5,382 nucleotides of DNA from Spirochaetaceae bacterium (GTDB lineage Bacteria > Spirochaetota > Spirochaetia > Treponematales > Breznakiellaceae). Numbering within the stretch: the stretch's first letter is position 1; the number at the start of each line of letters is the position of its first letter. The stretch spans positions 1-5,382 of the forward strand of contig JAISCK010000023.1 of NCBI GenBank assembly GCA_031265635.1, read 5' to 3'. This document shows positions 1 to 5,382 of this stretch, in pieces. The notes under the pieces were generated by a model. The model was given only the letters and a program-made list of their open reading frames with translations, was not told the origin of the DNA and searched no databases. The translations under genes and the position numbers were made by a program.

Positions 1-953
1 TAGTCAAGCCTTTCCCGGATACCGAGGCCCAGGACGGAGGCAAACCCGTAGGCAGCGTTAAAGGTATCGCCCGCGCCGGTTGAGATGCGGGGCTTTTCGA
101 CTGTCCGCACAGGGGCGCGGAAGCAGCCCGCGTCCGAAAGGCACAGCGCTTCGGCGCGGGTATGGATGACCGCTTCGTGTACGGAAGAGGCTTCGCGTAT
201 TACGGCGGCCAGGGCTTCAAGGTCCCCTTCTTTGTCCGCCTTAAAGCCAAGGGCCGCTCCCGCTTCCAGGGCTTCGTTATAATTAAGGCTTACGATAGTA
301 TGGCGGAGGGCCGAAAATTCCCCCGAAAGGGCAAGGATGTTTTTTATTTCGCCGCCGCCTTTTCTTCCCATGTCGCAAAAATCGATAAGGAGGAATTTGT
401 TTTTTTCGCTCTTGAGGGTCCGCGCGCAGTACCGGAAGAAACTCCGCCAGAGGCTGTCGGCAAAGGCAAGTTCGCTCCAGTTGACCAGGCCGATGAGATC
501 CGCGTCCCGTATCATGCGTTCCAGGGCGGCTCCGGCTTTTTCGGTGATCCTTTCCCAGGGATCGCCTTCGCACGCGCATCCCTGGGCAAGAAAGATTTTG
601 CCGTCGTCAAATTCCAGGGCGCTTGCCTGTCCTGCCCCGGTCCAGGAATATTTTGTTCCCGGCAGGGACGAGAAAACCGGATCAATGCCGCCTGTATGGT
701 CCGAGAGCATGCCGACAGAAAAACACTCTGCGCCTAACGCCGAGGCTGCCCTGATAAAATTGGGCATATTGCCGCCCATGCGGCGCCGGATGAGTTCAAG
801 CTCTATGCTGGCGTTTTTTCCGGCCTGGCCTGTTATATAGCCGCCGAATTCGGCGATGGTTTTGAAAGAGGCTTTTTCCGGCCCCGATTTTTTAAGGGGC
901 CTGTATATGCTGTCAACAAAACCGTCAAAACCGGCAAAAACCCTGCAGGCCAT
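1..953 (-). CDS. PfkB-family sugar kinase, C-terminus cut by window edge
   Basis: Probable cytosolic ATP-dependent carbohydrate kinase of the PfkB/ribokinase superfamily. Reading the minus strand from the ATG at 953 gives 317 codons without a stop before the left edge. The N-terminus has a glycine/aspartate substrate loop (AGFDGFVDS, residues 7-15) and a GGNMPNF segment (60-66), the usual position of the sugar-binding Gly-Gly-Asn. Further on are LIGLVNWSEL (153-162), LIDFCDMGRK (189-198) and VSLNYNEA (221-228), the last resembling the NxxE metal/phosphate motif. The PfkB signature 2, STGAGDTFNA (291-300), supplies the anion hole and the catalytic base Asp296. Roughly 20-50 C-terminal residues should lie outside the window. 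The start codon comes one base after the TAG of the upstream gene and lacks a strong Shine-Dalgarno, so translational coupling is likely. The VNW segment recalls an uncharacterised PfkB subgroup rather than classical ribokinase or fructokinase, so the substrate is left open. Family assignment is firm. Confidence 0.9.
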   Translation of the reverse strand, partial: MACRVFAGFDGFVDSIYRPLKKSGPEKASFKTIAEFGGYITGQAGKNASIELELIRRRMGGNMPNFIRAASALGAECFSVGMLSDHTGGIDPVFSSLPGTKYSWTGAGQASALEFDDGKIFLAQGCACEGDPWERITEKAGAALERMIRDADLIGLVNWSELAFADSLWRSFFRYCARTLKSEKNKFLLIDFCDMGRKGGGEIKNILALSGEFSALRHTIVSLNYNEALEAGAALGFKADKEGDLEALAAVIREASSVHEAVIHTRAEALCLSDAGCFRAPVRTVEKPRISTGAGDTFNAAYGFASVLGLGIRERLD

Positions 954-954
954 A

Positions 955-1677
955 CTAAAGCCCCGCGCCGGCTTCTTTATCGCAGACCACAAAACAGTTG
1001 GGGTGCCTCTGGAGTATGCTTGCCGGCACGCTTCTGTCAACAGGGCCGTGAAAGGCCCTGGCCAGTATGTCCCTTTTATTGGCTCCGCTGGCTATGAGCA
1101 GTATCCGCCCGGCGGCCATAATCTGCCTGAGCCCCTGGGTGATGCCCCTGGTAAGATCACGCTGCTTTTCAAAATATTTTCCCATGACTTTTTTTGTGGT
1201 AGGCGAAAGGGGAATGATGTGGGCGTCAAGGTTAAAATCAACGCCGTCTTCGTTAAAGCCAAGATGGCCGTTGAGACCGATGCCAAGAACGCTGAGCGCG
1301 AGAGGGCCATAGCGGCTAATGTAACAATCAAGGGCTTTCCGTTCTTCTTCTATATTTTCCGCCGCGCCATTGATGATATGCACATCAAGAAAGGGACGGT
1401 CGAGCCTGTCAATCAGGTTTGTTTTGTTAAAGTAGCCGCAGGAGCCCTTGTCGTTACTGCCGAGGCCCACCCATTCATCAAGGGAAACATAGCGGGTCCC
1501 TGAAATATCCACGCCGCCGCTGTTGACCATGCGGACAAAGCAGGCGACCATGCCTACAGGGGTGTCGCCGCCGGGAAAACTGATAAGGCTTTCCCGGCCG
1601 GGCGGTATGGCCTCAGCGGCAAGCTCGCAGGCTTTCAGGGACATTGCTTCATAGGTATCGCATACTACCAGCGTCAT
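955..1677 (-). CDS. NagB-family glucosamine-6-phosphate deaminase/isomerase-like protein
   Basis: 240 residues, close to the shorter non-allosteric NagB form (Bacillus type) rather than the 266-residue E. coli enzyme. The family reaction converts glucosamine-6-phosphate to fructose-6-phosphate and ammonia in the cytosol. Visible motifs are PGGDTPVGM (35-43, phosphate loop), SLDEWVGL (65-72, with Asp67 aligning to the E. coli catalytic base Asp72), GIGLNGHLGFNEDG (132-145, with His138 and Glu143 matching E. coli His143 and Glu148) and SGANK (197-201, Lys201 matching Lys208). Asn136 replaces Asp141, a change seen in other bacterial NagBs. The family's FNEPG is FNEDG here. By my alignment by eye, the phosphate-binding Arg172 is Lys167, and the allosteric-site residues Ser151, Arg158 and Lys160 are not kept. 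The start overlaps the ddl stop as ATGA, with GGAGG about 10 bases upstream. Deaminase activity is likely but not certain. A related sugar-phosphate isomerase is the alternative, so I give no symbol. Confidence 0.88.
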   Translation of the reverse strand: MTLVVCDTYEAMSLKACELAAEAIPPGRESLISFPGGDTPVGMVACFVRMVNSGGVDISGTRYVSLDEWVGLGSNDKGSCGYFNKTNLIDRLDRPFLDVHIINGAAENIEEERKALDCYISRYGPLALSVLGIGLNGHLGFNEDGVDFNLDAHIIPLSPTTKKVMGKYFEKQRDLTRGITQGLRQIMAAGRILLIASGANKRDILARAFHGPVDRSVPASILQRHPNCFVVCDKEAGAGL

Positions 1678-2792
1678 TTTGAAAAAGCCTCCGTCTTGAG
1701 TTTTTTTTCTTTTTGAAAACGGGAAACAGCCAGCTCGATGAGCCTGTCTATAAGGTCCGTATAGGAGAGGCCCGACGCTTCCCAGAGTTTGGGGTACATG
1801 CTGATTTTGGTAAAGCCGGGCATGGTGTTGATTTCGTTGACAAGAACCGAGCCGTCAGCCTTCATAAAAAAATCGACTCTCCCAAGGCCCTCGCAGGCAA
1901 GCACCTGAAAAGTCTTTACGGCAAGTTCCTGTATTTCCTTTATTTTTTCTTCGTGGATTTTCGCCGGTATGTCGAGAAGCGCCCCGTTTTCATCAAGGTA
2001 TTTGGCGTCGTAGGAGTAGAATTCGTGGGTGGCCCTGACCTCGCCGGGAAGCGACGCCAGAGGCGCCTCGTTTCCCAGCACGGAACATTCAAGCTCCCTT
2101 CCGGGAATGAATTCCTCAAGGAGTATCTTGACATCGTACTCAAAGGCTTTGTTAAGCGAAACGAGGTACTCGTCGCTGTTGTGAACCTTGCTTACTCCCA
2201 CCGAAGAGCCCATATTGGCGGGTTTTACAAAAAAGGGAAGGCCGATTTCGGACGCGACCCTGTCAAAAGCGGGAAAGGCTTCGTGGGACCTGGCGACGAT
2301 GAATTTGCCTATCGGGACGCCGCCGTCCCTGAGAAGGCGCTTCATTACATCCTTGTCCATGCCCGCCGCCGATCCGAGTACGCCCGCGCCGACAAAGGGA
2401 AGCCCGGCAAGTTTTAAGAGGCCCTGGACCGTCCCGTCCTCGCCAAAGGGACCGTGGAGTATGGGGAACGCCACGTCGATTGTTTCGTCTGCACAAGGCG
2501 CGCTTTTGGCGGGACGCGCGCCTTGACCGGCAAGGCGCCCGCCTCCACCGGGGGCCAGGACAACGGCTTCGCTTGCCGTATTCAGGGCGATGCGTTTCGG
2601 GTCATCGGCATTGAGGAGGAAATCCGCTTCGCCGCTCCGCACCCAGCGGCCTGTCTTGTCTATGCCTATGAGTACGGGCCGGTACTTGTTCCGGTCTATG
2701 GCGTCAAAAACATTCTTCGCGGACTGGAGCGACACTTCGTGTTCCGCTGATTTTCCGCCAAAGAGTATGCCTACGGTAAGTTTCTTTGTCAT
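1674..2792 (-). CDS. ddl: D-alanine--D-alanine ligase
   Basis: ATP-grasp enzyme that joins two D-alanines for the peptidoglycan pentapeptide in the cytosol. From the chosen start it has 372 residues, the longer Ddl form. Motifs in order are LFGGKSAEHEVSL (10-22, Glu17 matching E. coli DdlB Glu15), HGPFGEDGT (113-121), KPANMGSSVG (190-199, ATP-binding loop), EEFIPGRELECSVLG (226-240), SYDAKY (260-265), GRVDFF (304-309) and NEINTMPGFT (319-328). Mg2+ ligands are Asp307, Glu320 and Asn322. Tyr265 occupies the DdlB Tyr216 position, which marks the D-Ala-D-Ala type rather than the Phe-type D-Ala-D-Lac ligases. A Gly/Ala-rich stretch at about 80-103 looks like a flexible insertion. The start at 2792 is preferred because AGAAGGA lies 4 bases upstream. 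The in-frame ATG at 2831 has no Shine-Dalgarno and overlaps the probable -10 box. First gene of a tight operon with the nagB-like gene and the kinase. Confidence 0.95.
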   Translation of the reverse strand: MTKKLTVGILFGGKSAEHEVSLQSAKNVFDAIDRNKYRPVLIGIDKTGRWVRSGEADFLLNADDPKRIALNTASEAVVLAPGGGGRLAGQGARPAKSAPCADETIDVAFPILHGPFGEDGTVQGLLKLAGLPFVGAGVLGSAAGMDKDVMKRLLRDGGVPIGKFIVARSHEAFPAFDRVASEIGLPFFVKPANMGSSVGVSKVHNSDEYLVSLNKAFEYDVKILLEEFIPGRELECSVLGNEAPLASLPGEVRATHEFYSYDAKYLDENGALLDIPAKIHEEKIKEIQELAVKTFQVLACEGLGRVDFFMKADGSVLVNEINTMPGFTKISMYPKLWEASGLSYTDLIDRLIELAVSRFQKEKKLKTEAFSK

Positions 2793-2796
2793 AATG

Positions 2797-2803
2797 TCCT
2801 TCT
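2797..2803 (-). promoter_or_regulatory. Ribosome binding site deciding the ddl start
   Basis: Reads AGAAGGA on the minus strand, 4 bases before the ATG at 2792-2790. It supports this start over the in-frame ATG 39 bases upstream, which would add 13 residues not typical of the Ddl N-terminus. Confidence 0.75.
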
Positions 2804-2829
2804 TAAAAAGCGGTCCGGCATCTTGTTTC

Positions 2830-2858
2830 ATTCTAGCGTACTATGATAAAAAGATAAA
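2830..2858 (-). promoter_or_regulatory. Candidate sigma-70 promoter for the ddl operon
   Basis: On the minus strand the -10 box TAGAAT (2835-2830, 5 of 6 consensus bases) sits 17 bases after a weak -35 box TTTATC (2858-2853, 3 of 6). Transcription would start near 2823, giving a leader of about 30 bases before the ATG at 2792. The -35 match is weak, so this is a candidate only. It lies within the same 80-bp gap that must also hold the promoter of the divergent dipeptidase gene. Confidence 0.45.
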
Positions 2859-2868
2859 CACCGGGAGG
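2842..2868 (+). promoter_or_regulatory. Candidate -10 box and ribosome binding site for the dipeptidase
   Basis: TATGAT (2842-2847, 5 of 6 to the -10 consensus) has no good -35 at 16-18 bases. The alternative pairing is TTGTTT (2823-2828), a 16-base spacer and GATAAA (2845-2850), also weak. The ribosome binding site GGGAGG (2863-2868) is clear, 4 bases before the ATG at 2873. It fixes the start, while the promoter itself is uncertain. Confidence 0.35.
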
Positions 2869-2872
2869 AACC

Positions 2873-3880
2873 ATGAACGCGAAAGAGCTGCTGCAAAGTT
2901 CCATAGTTATTGATACCCATCTTGACCTTCTCTGTGATGTGGTCCCCAAACGCCGCGCCGGACGTACCCATGTGCTGCGGGATGATTACCTCGCGTCGTT
3001 CAGGGCAGGCGGCGTTACCTGCGTTGTTTCTTCGCTCTTTAATGATATTGAAGGTGAAAGCGTCGATCCCCTTACGGACGCGATGACCCAGATAGGCGCC
3101 CTGTACGCCGAGCTTTCCGAATGCGGCGATGATTTTTTCCTGGCCCTGAACGCAGATGATATACGGCGGGCAAAAGAAGAACACAAAATCGCCGTCATGC
3201 TTGCCTTTGAAGGCGCCGAACCCATGGCGGGCAATGTGGAACTGCTGCGGGTTTTTTACCGCCTCGGAGTGCGCGTACTCGGCCTCTGCTGGAGCCGTTC
3301 AAACTGGGCTGCCGACGGCTGTAAATTTGCGGATGCCGGCTATATCGGGTACGACATTACTTCCGACGGCAAAAGGCTCATCGCGCTGGCCAGGGACCTG
3401 GGCATGCTTATTGATCTGAGCCACACAAATGAACGAGGTTTCTGGAGCGTCATACAGGGAGGCTTTCCGGTCATAGAGAGCCACACCAACACCCGCGCCC
3501 TTGCCGACATACCGAGGAACCTTTCTGACAAACAACTGGAAGCCGTGGCGCGCTCAGGCGGCGTTATCGGCATTAACGGCTACAGCCGCCTGGCGGCAAA
3601 GGACCCGCGGACCGCGACAATGGATACCCTCATTGCCCACATGGTCCACGAAAAAAACCTTATCGGCGCGGGCTCTCTCTGCCTTGGCCTTGATCAGTGC
3701 GACCGTATACATACCTATGCCAGCGAAGAAGAAAAAAAGATACGGTTTGACATTATCCCCAGCCACGCGATGCTCGAAGAGTTCGTTACGCGCATGAGCG
3801 CGGCGGGTTTTACCGCCTGCGAAATACGCGGCATACTCGGCGCCAACGCCCTGCGGGTTATAGAAAAAGTAATCGGGTAA
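2873..3880 (+). CDS. Membrane dipeptidase-family (M19, renal dipeptidase) metallopeptidase
   Basis: 335 residues, full length for peptidase family M19, a binuclear zinc TIM-barrel hydrolase that cleaves dipeptides. Metal ligands of human renal dipeptidase all have counterparts: His16 and Asp18 in DTHLD (14-18), Glu113 in FEGAEP (112-117), His184 in LIDLSH (179-184) and His204 in ESHTNTRA (202-209). Asp274 in LGLDQCD (271-277) matches Asp288. Arg215 in IPRNLSD (213-219) matches the substrate-binding Arg230. The human His152 position appears to be Trp140 in LCWS, as in many bacterial members. There is no signal peptide or lipobox, so the protein should be cytosolic, unlike the GPI-anchored mammalian enzyme. 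Characterised bacterial members prefer L-Xaa-D-Xaa dipeptides, so a role in recycling cell-wall or D-amino-acid dipeptides is reasonable but inferred. It is divergent from ddl and convergent with glyS, and seems to be a single-gene transcript. Confidence 0.93.
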   Translation: MNAKELLQSSIVIDTHLDLLCDVVPKRRAGRTHVLRDDYLASFRAGGVTCVVSSLFNDIEGESVDPLTDAMTQIGALYAELSECGDDFFLALNADDIRRAKEEHKIAVMLAFEGAEPMAGNVELLRVFYRLGVRVLGLCWSRSNWAADGCKFADAGYIGYDITSDGKRLIALARDLGMLIDLSHTNERGFWSVIQGGFPVIESHTNTRALADIPRNLSDKQLEAVARSGGVIGINGYSRLAAKDPRTATMDTLIAHMVHEKNLIGAGSLCLGLDQCDRIHTYASEEEKKIRFDIIPSHAMLEEFVTRMSAAGFTACEIRGILGANALRVIEKVIG

Positions 3881-3892
3881 CGCCCGCCGTTA
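3878..3892. other. Small inverted repeat spanning both convergent stop codons
   Basis: TAACG (3878-3882) and CGTTA (3888-3892) form a perfect 5-bp stem around a 5-base loop. The left arm contains the dipeptidase TAA and the right arm contains the glyS stop on the other strand. A competing 4-bp GC stem (CGGG 3874-3877 with CCCG 3883-3886) overlaps it. No T-tract follows on either strand, so it is not a convincing intrinsic terminator. It could be a weak bidirectional pause or simply chance. Confidence 0.3.
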
Positions 3893-5299
3893 TGTGTTAA
3901 GCCGCCTGTAGTTCTTGATTTCTTCTTTAAGCCTTGCGGCAAGATCTCCGCGCTTGACCCGCACCTGCTCCATTGAATCCCTGAAACGAAGCGTAACGGT
4001 TCCGTTTTCCTTGGACTCGTAGTCTACGGTTACGCAGAAAGGCGTTCCCGCCTCGTCCTGCCTGCGGTAGCGCCGGCCTATGGCTCCGGCCTGATCGTAA
4101 TCGGTGGTATAGTCTTCTTTTAATTCCCGCCTGATGTCCTGGGCAAGCTCGGCAAGGCCGTCCTTCTTCATCAGGGGAAGCACCGCGACCGTTATGGGCG
4201 CGAGGCTTGGGTGAAAGCGGAGTACGGTGCGCCAGTCATCCGCTGAGCCCCCGGTTCCGGTTCCTTCGGAGCCGTCTGTCTTTTTTTCGGGAACAAGACG
4301 CTCCTCATCATAGGCATCGCAGAGTATCATGAGGAGGTTGCGGGTAAGACCCGCCGAAGTCTCGATGATGCAGGGTAAATAGCGCTCGTTGTTGTTGTCC
4401 TGGTCGATATATTGAAGGTCCTTCCCTGAATATTCGCTGTGCCGGGTAAGGTCGTAATTGCCCCTGTTGTGAACCCCTTCAAGCTCCCTCCATCCCATGG
4501 GGAAGAGATACTCGATGTCATAGGCGTCTTTCGCGTAATGGGCAAGCTCGCCGGGCCCGTGCTGGTGCCAGCGAAGGCTCTCCATTCTGACGCCGAGTTT
4601 TTCGTAGTACGCCCAGCGCCGCTTGCGCCATTCATCAAACCATTGGACATCGCTTCCGGGCTTTACAAAATACTGCATTTCCATTTGTTCAAACTCACAG
4701 GTACGGAAGATAAAATTTTTGGTAACAATCTCGTTTCTGAACGCCTTGCCAATCTGTGCTATGCCAAAGGGAATCTTCATGCGGTTTGACTGGATGATGT
4801 TTTTGTAGTTTACATAGATGCCCTGGGCCGTTTCGGGCCTGAGATATATGACGCTGGCGCTGTCCTCGGCGGGCCCGATATGGGTTTTGAACATAAGGTT
4901 GAATTTTCTCGTGTCGGTAAGCTCCCCGCCGCAATCCGGGCATTTTTTTGCCGCGAGATTTTCAGGAGGAATCTGGTCCGCCCTGAACCGGGACTTGCAC
5001 TGCTTGCAGTCCACTAATGGGTCGGTAAAATTTTCTACATGGCCCGATGCTTCCCAGGTTCTCGGGTGCATGAGTATGGCGGCGTCAAGACCCGCAATAT
5101 CGTCGTGGAGCTGGGTCATCTCCTTCCACCACGCCCCGGCTATGCGGTTTTTAAGCTCAACGCCCAGGGGTCCGTAATCCCAGGCCCCGTTCTGGCCCCC
5201 GTAAATTTCGGAAGATTGAAACACAAAACCGCGCCTCTTTGCCAGAGACGTGATTTTTTCCATAGTTGCCTTACCCTGATATTCTGCCTGATCTGACAT
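3890..5299 (-). CDS. glyS: Glycyl-tRNA synthetase, single-chain dimeric type
   Basis: Class II synthetase that charges tRNA-Gly in the cytosol. This is the homodimeric single-chain (alpha2) form, unrelated to the two-subunit GlyQ/GlyS enzyme of E. coli. It has 469 residues. The N-terminus carries KRRGFVFQSSEIYGG (21-35) and WDYGPLG (40-46). A Cys4 zinc-binding insertion follows (Cys98, Cys101, Cys120, Cys123). Next come RPETAQG (154-160), motif 2 FRNE (187-190), EFEQMEMQYFV (202-212), ELEGVHNRGNYDL (272-284) and motif 3 ETSAGLTR (313-320, Arg320). The anticodon-binding domain starts near LAPITVAVLPL (366-376). A Gly/Thr/Ser-rich linker (341-352) precedes it. Cys201 stands where many homologues have Arg before EFEQME. 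The start at 5299 has GAGGG 4 bases upstream. An internal ATG at 5263 (MEKITSLAKRR) with a weaker AAGG is the alternative. The gene has its own promoter and no T-box, as the leader is too short. Confidence 0.96.
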   Translation of the reverse strand: MSDQAEYQGKATMEKITSLAKRRGFVFQSSEIYGGQNGAWDYGPLGVELKNRIAGAWWKEMTQLHDDIAGLDAAILMHPRTWEASGHVENFTDPLVDCKQCKSRFRADQIPPENLAAKKCPDCGGELTDTRKFNLMFKTHIGPAEDSASVIYLRPETAQGIYVNYKNIIQSNRMKIPFGIAQIGKAFRNEIVTKNFIFRTCEFEQMEMQYFVKPGSDVQWFDEWRKRRWAYYEKLGVRMESLRWHQHGPGELAHYAKDAYDIEYLFPMGWRELEGVHNRGNYDLTRHSEYSGKDLQYIDQDNNNERYLPCIIETSAGLTRNLLMILCDAYDEERLVPEKKTDGSEGTGTGGSADDWRTVLRFHPSLAPITVAVLPLMKKDGLAELAQDIRRELKEDYTTDYDQAGAIGRRYRRQDEAGTPFCVTVDYESKENGTVTLRFRDSMEQVRVKRGDLAARLKEEIKNYRRLNT

Positions 5300-5316
5300 G
5301 ACACCCTCTTTACAAA

Positions 5317-5329
5317 GCGGCCCGGCCGC
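5317..5329. other. GC hairpin in the glyS leader
   Basis: GCGGC (5317-5321) pairs with GCCGC (5325-5329) around a 3-base loop, and the whole 13-mer is a near-perfect palindrome. In the minus-strand mRNA it sits in the predicted leader of about 38 bases, some 9 bases before the GAGGG ribosome binding site. It could influence translation or mRNA stability, or be a binding palindrome in DNA. The function is unknown. Confidence 0.4.
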
Positions 5330-5344
5330 CGTATTCTTCCGCAG

Positions 5345-5373
5345 AGTATAACAGAGACAGGCCGTTATGGCAA
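5345..5373 (-). promoter_or_regulatory. Sigma-70 promoter of glyS
   Basis: On the minus strand a -35 box TTGCCA (5373-5368, 5 of 6) is followed by exactly 17 bases and a -10 box TATACT (5350-5345, 5 of 6). A TG one base before the -10 box makes it an extended -10. Predicted transcription start is near 5338, giving a leader of about 38 bases before the ATG at 5299. This is the best promoter in the window and fits a constitutively expressed housekeeping gene. Confidence 0.75.
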
Positions 5374-5382
5374 AGCCCTTTT

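Noticed and set aside
1..5. Kinase gene possibly ending at the window edge (TA followed by an unknown base)
   Set aside because: The TGAGDTFNA motif is only about 18 residues from the edge, while PfkB proteins usually continue for some 30-60 residues beyond it. TA is therefore more likely the start of a Tyr codon, though a stop cannot be excluded.
162..840. Open frames of 191 and 167 residues on the plus strand
   Set aside because: They lie antisense to the PfkB kinase, whose frame is intact with family motifs throughout. The plus-strand translations show no recognisable domain.
856..1503. 215-residue plus-strand frame
   Set aside because: It mirrors the nagB-like gene on the opposite strand, which carries clear NagB motifs. 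The shadow has no motifs.
1713..2417. 234-residue plus-strand frame
   Set aside because: It is antisense to ddl, whose ATP-grasp motifs are complete. High-GC third positions in ddl explain the open opposite frame.
2828..3184. 118-residue minus-strand frame over the dipeptidase start
   Set aside because: It lies opposite the conserved DTHLD and metal-ligand coding region of the M19 gene and has no recognisable domain.
5300..5382. T-box riboswitch upstream of glyS
   Set aside because: The predicted leader is only about 38 bases, far too short for a T-box, and no T-box consensus or terminator/antiterminator pair is visible.

Overview
The window is ordinary-looking bacterial chromosome, moderately GC-rich and almost fully coding. 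It carries five protein genes, one cut by the left edge. I see no RNA gene, insertion sequence, CRISPR array, prophage gene or large repeat. The non-allosteric length of the NagB-like protein, the single-chain zinc-binding glycyl-tRNA synthetase and the general protein style fit a moderately GC-rich spirochaete such as a Treponema relative. That placement is an impression from sequence style, not a proven assignment.

Layout from right to left. glyS (glycyl-tRNA synthetase) lies on the minus strand at 3890-5299, behind a strong sigma-70-type promoter at 5345-5373. A metal-dependent dipeptidase of the M19 (renal dipeptidase) family lies on the plus strand at 2873-3880 and converges on glyS with only 9 bp between the stop codons. 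An 80-bp divergent intergenic region (2793-2872) separates the dipeptidase from ddl (D-alanine--D-alanine ligase, minus strand, 1674-2792). After ddl come a NagB-family amino-sugar-phosphate isomerase/deaminase (955-1677, 4-bp overlap with ddl) and a PfkB-family sugar kinase (start at 953, 1 bp after the previous stop, running off the left edge).

ddl, the nagB-like gene and the kinase almost certainly form one transcript, with translation probably coupled at both junctions. A plausible theme is cell-wall precursor and amino-sugar metabolism. Ddl makes D-Ala-D-Ala for peptidoglycan. The NagB-like enzyme and the kinase could handle amino-sugar and hexose phosphates. The divergent M19 dipeptidase could cleave dipeptides with a D-residue, as some bacterial members do. 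This link is inferred from gene order. glyS is a housekeeping gene with its own promoter.

I did not find a clearly new biological system. The points most worth checking are the ddl-nagB-kinase operon, the changed substrate-pocket residues of the NagB-like protein, and the compact divergent and convergent intergenic regions.
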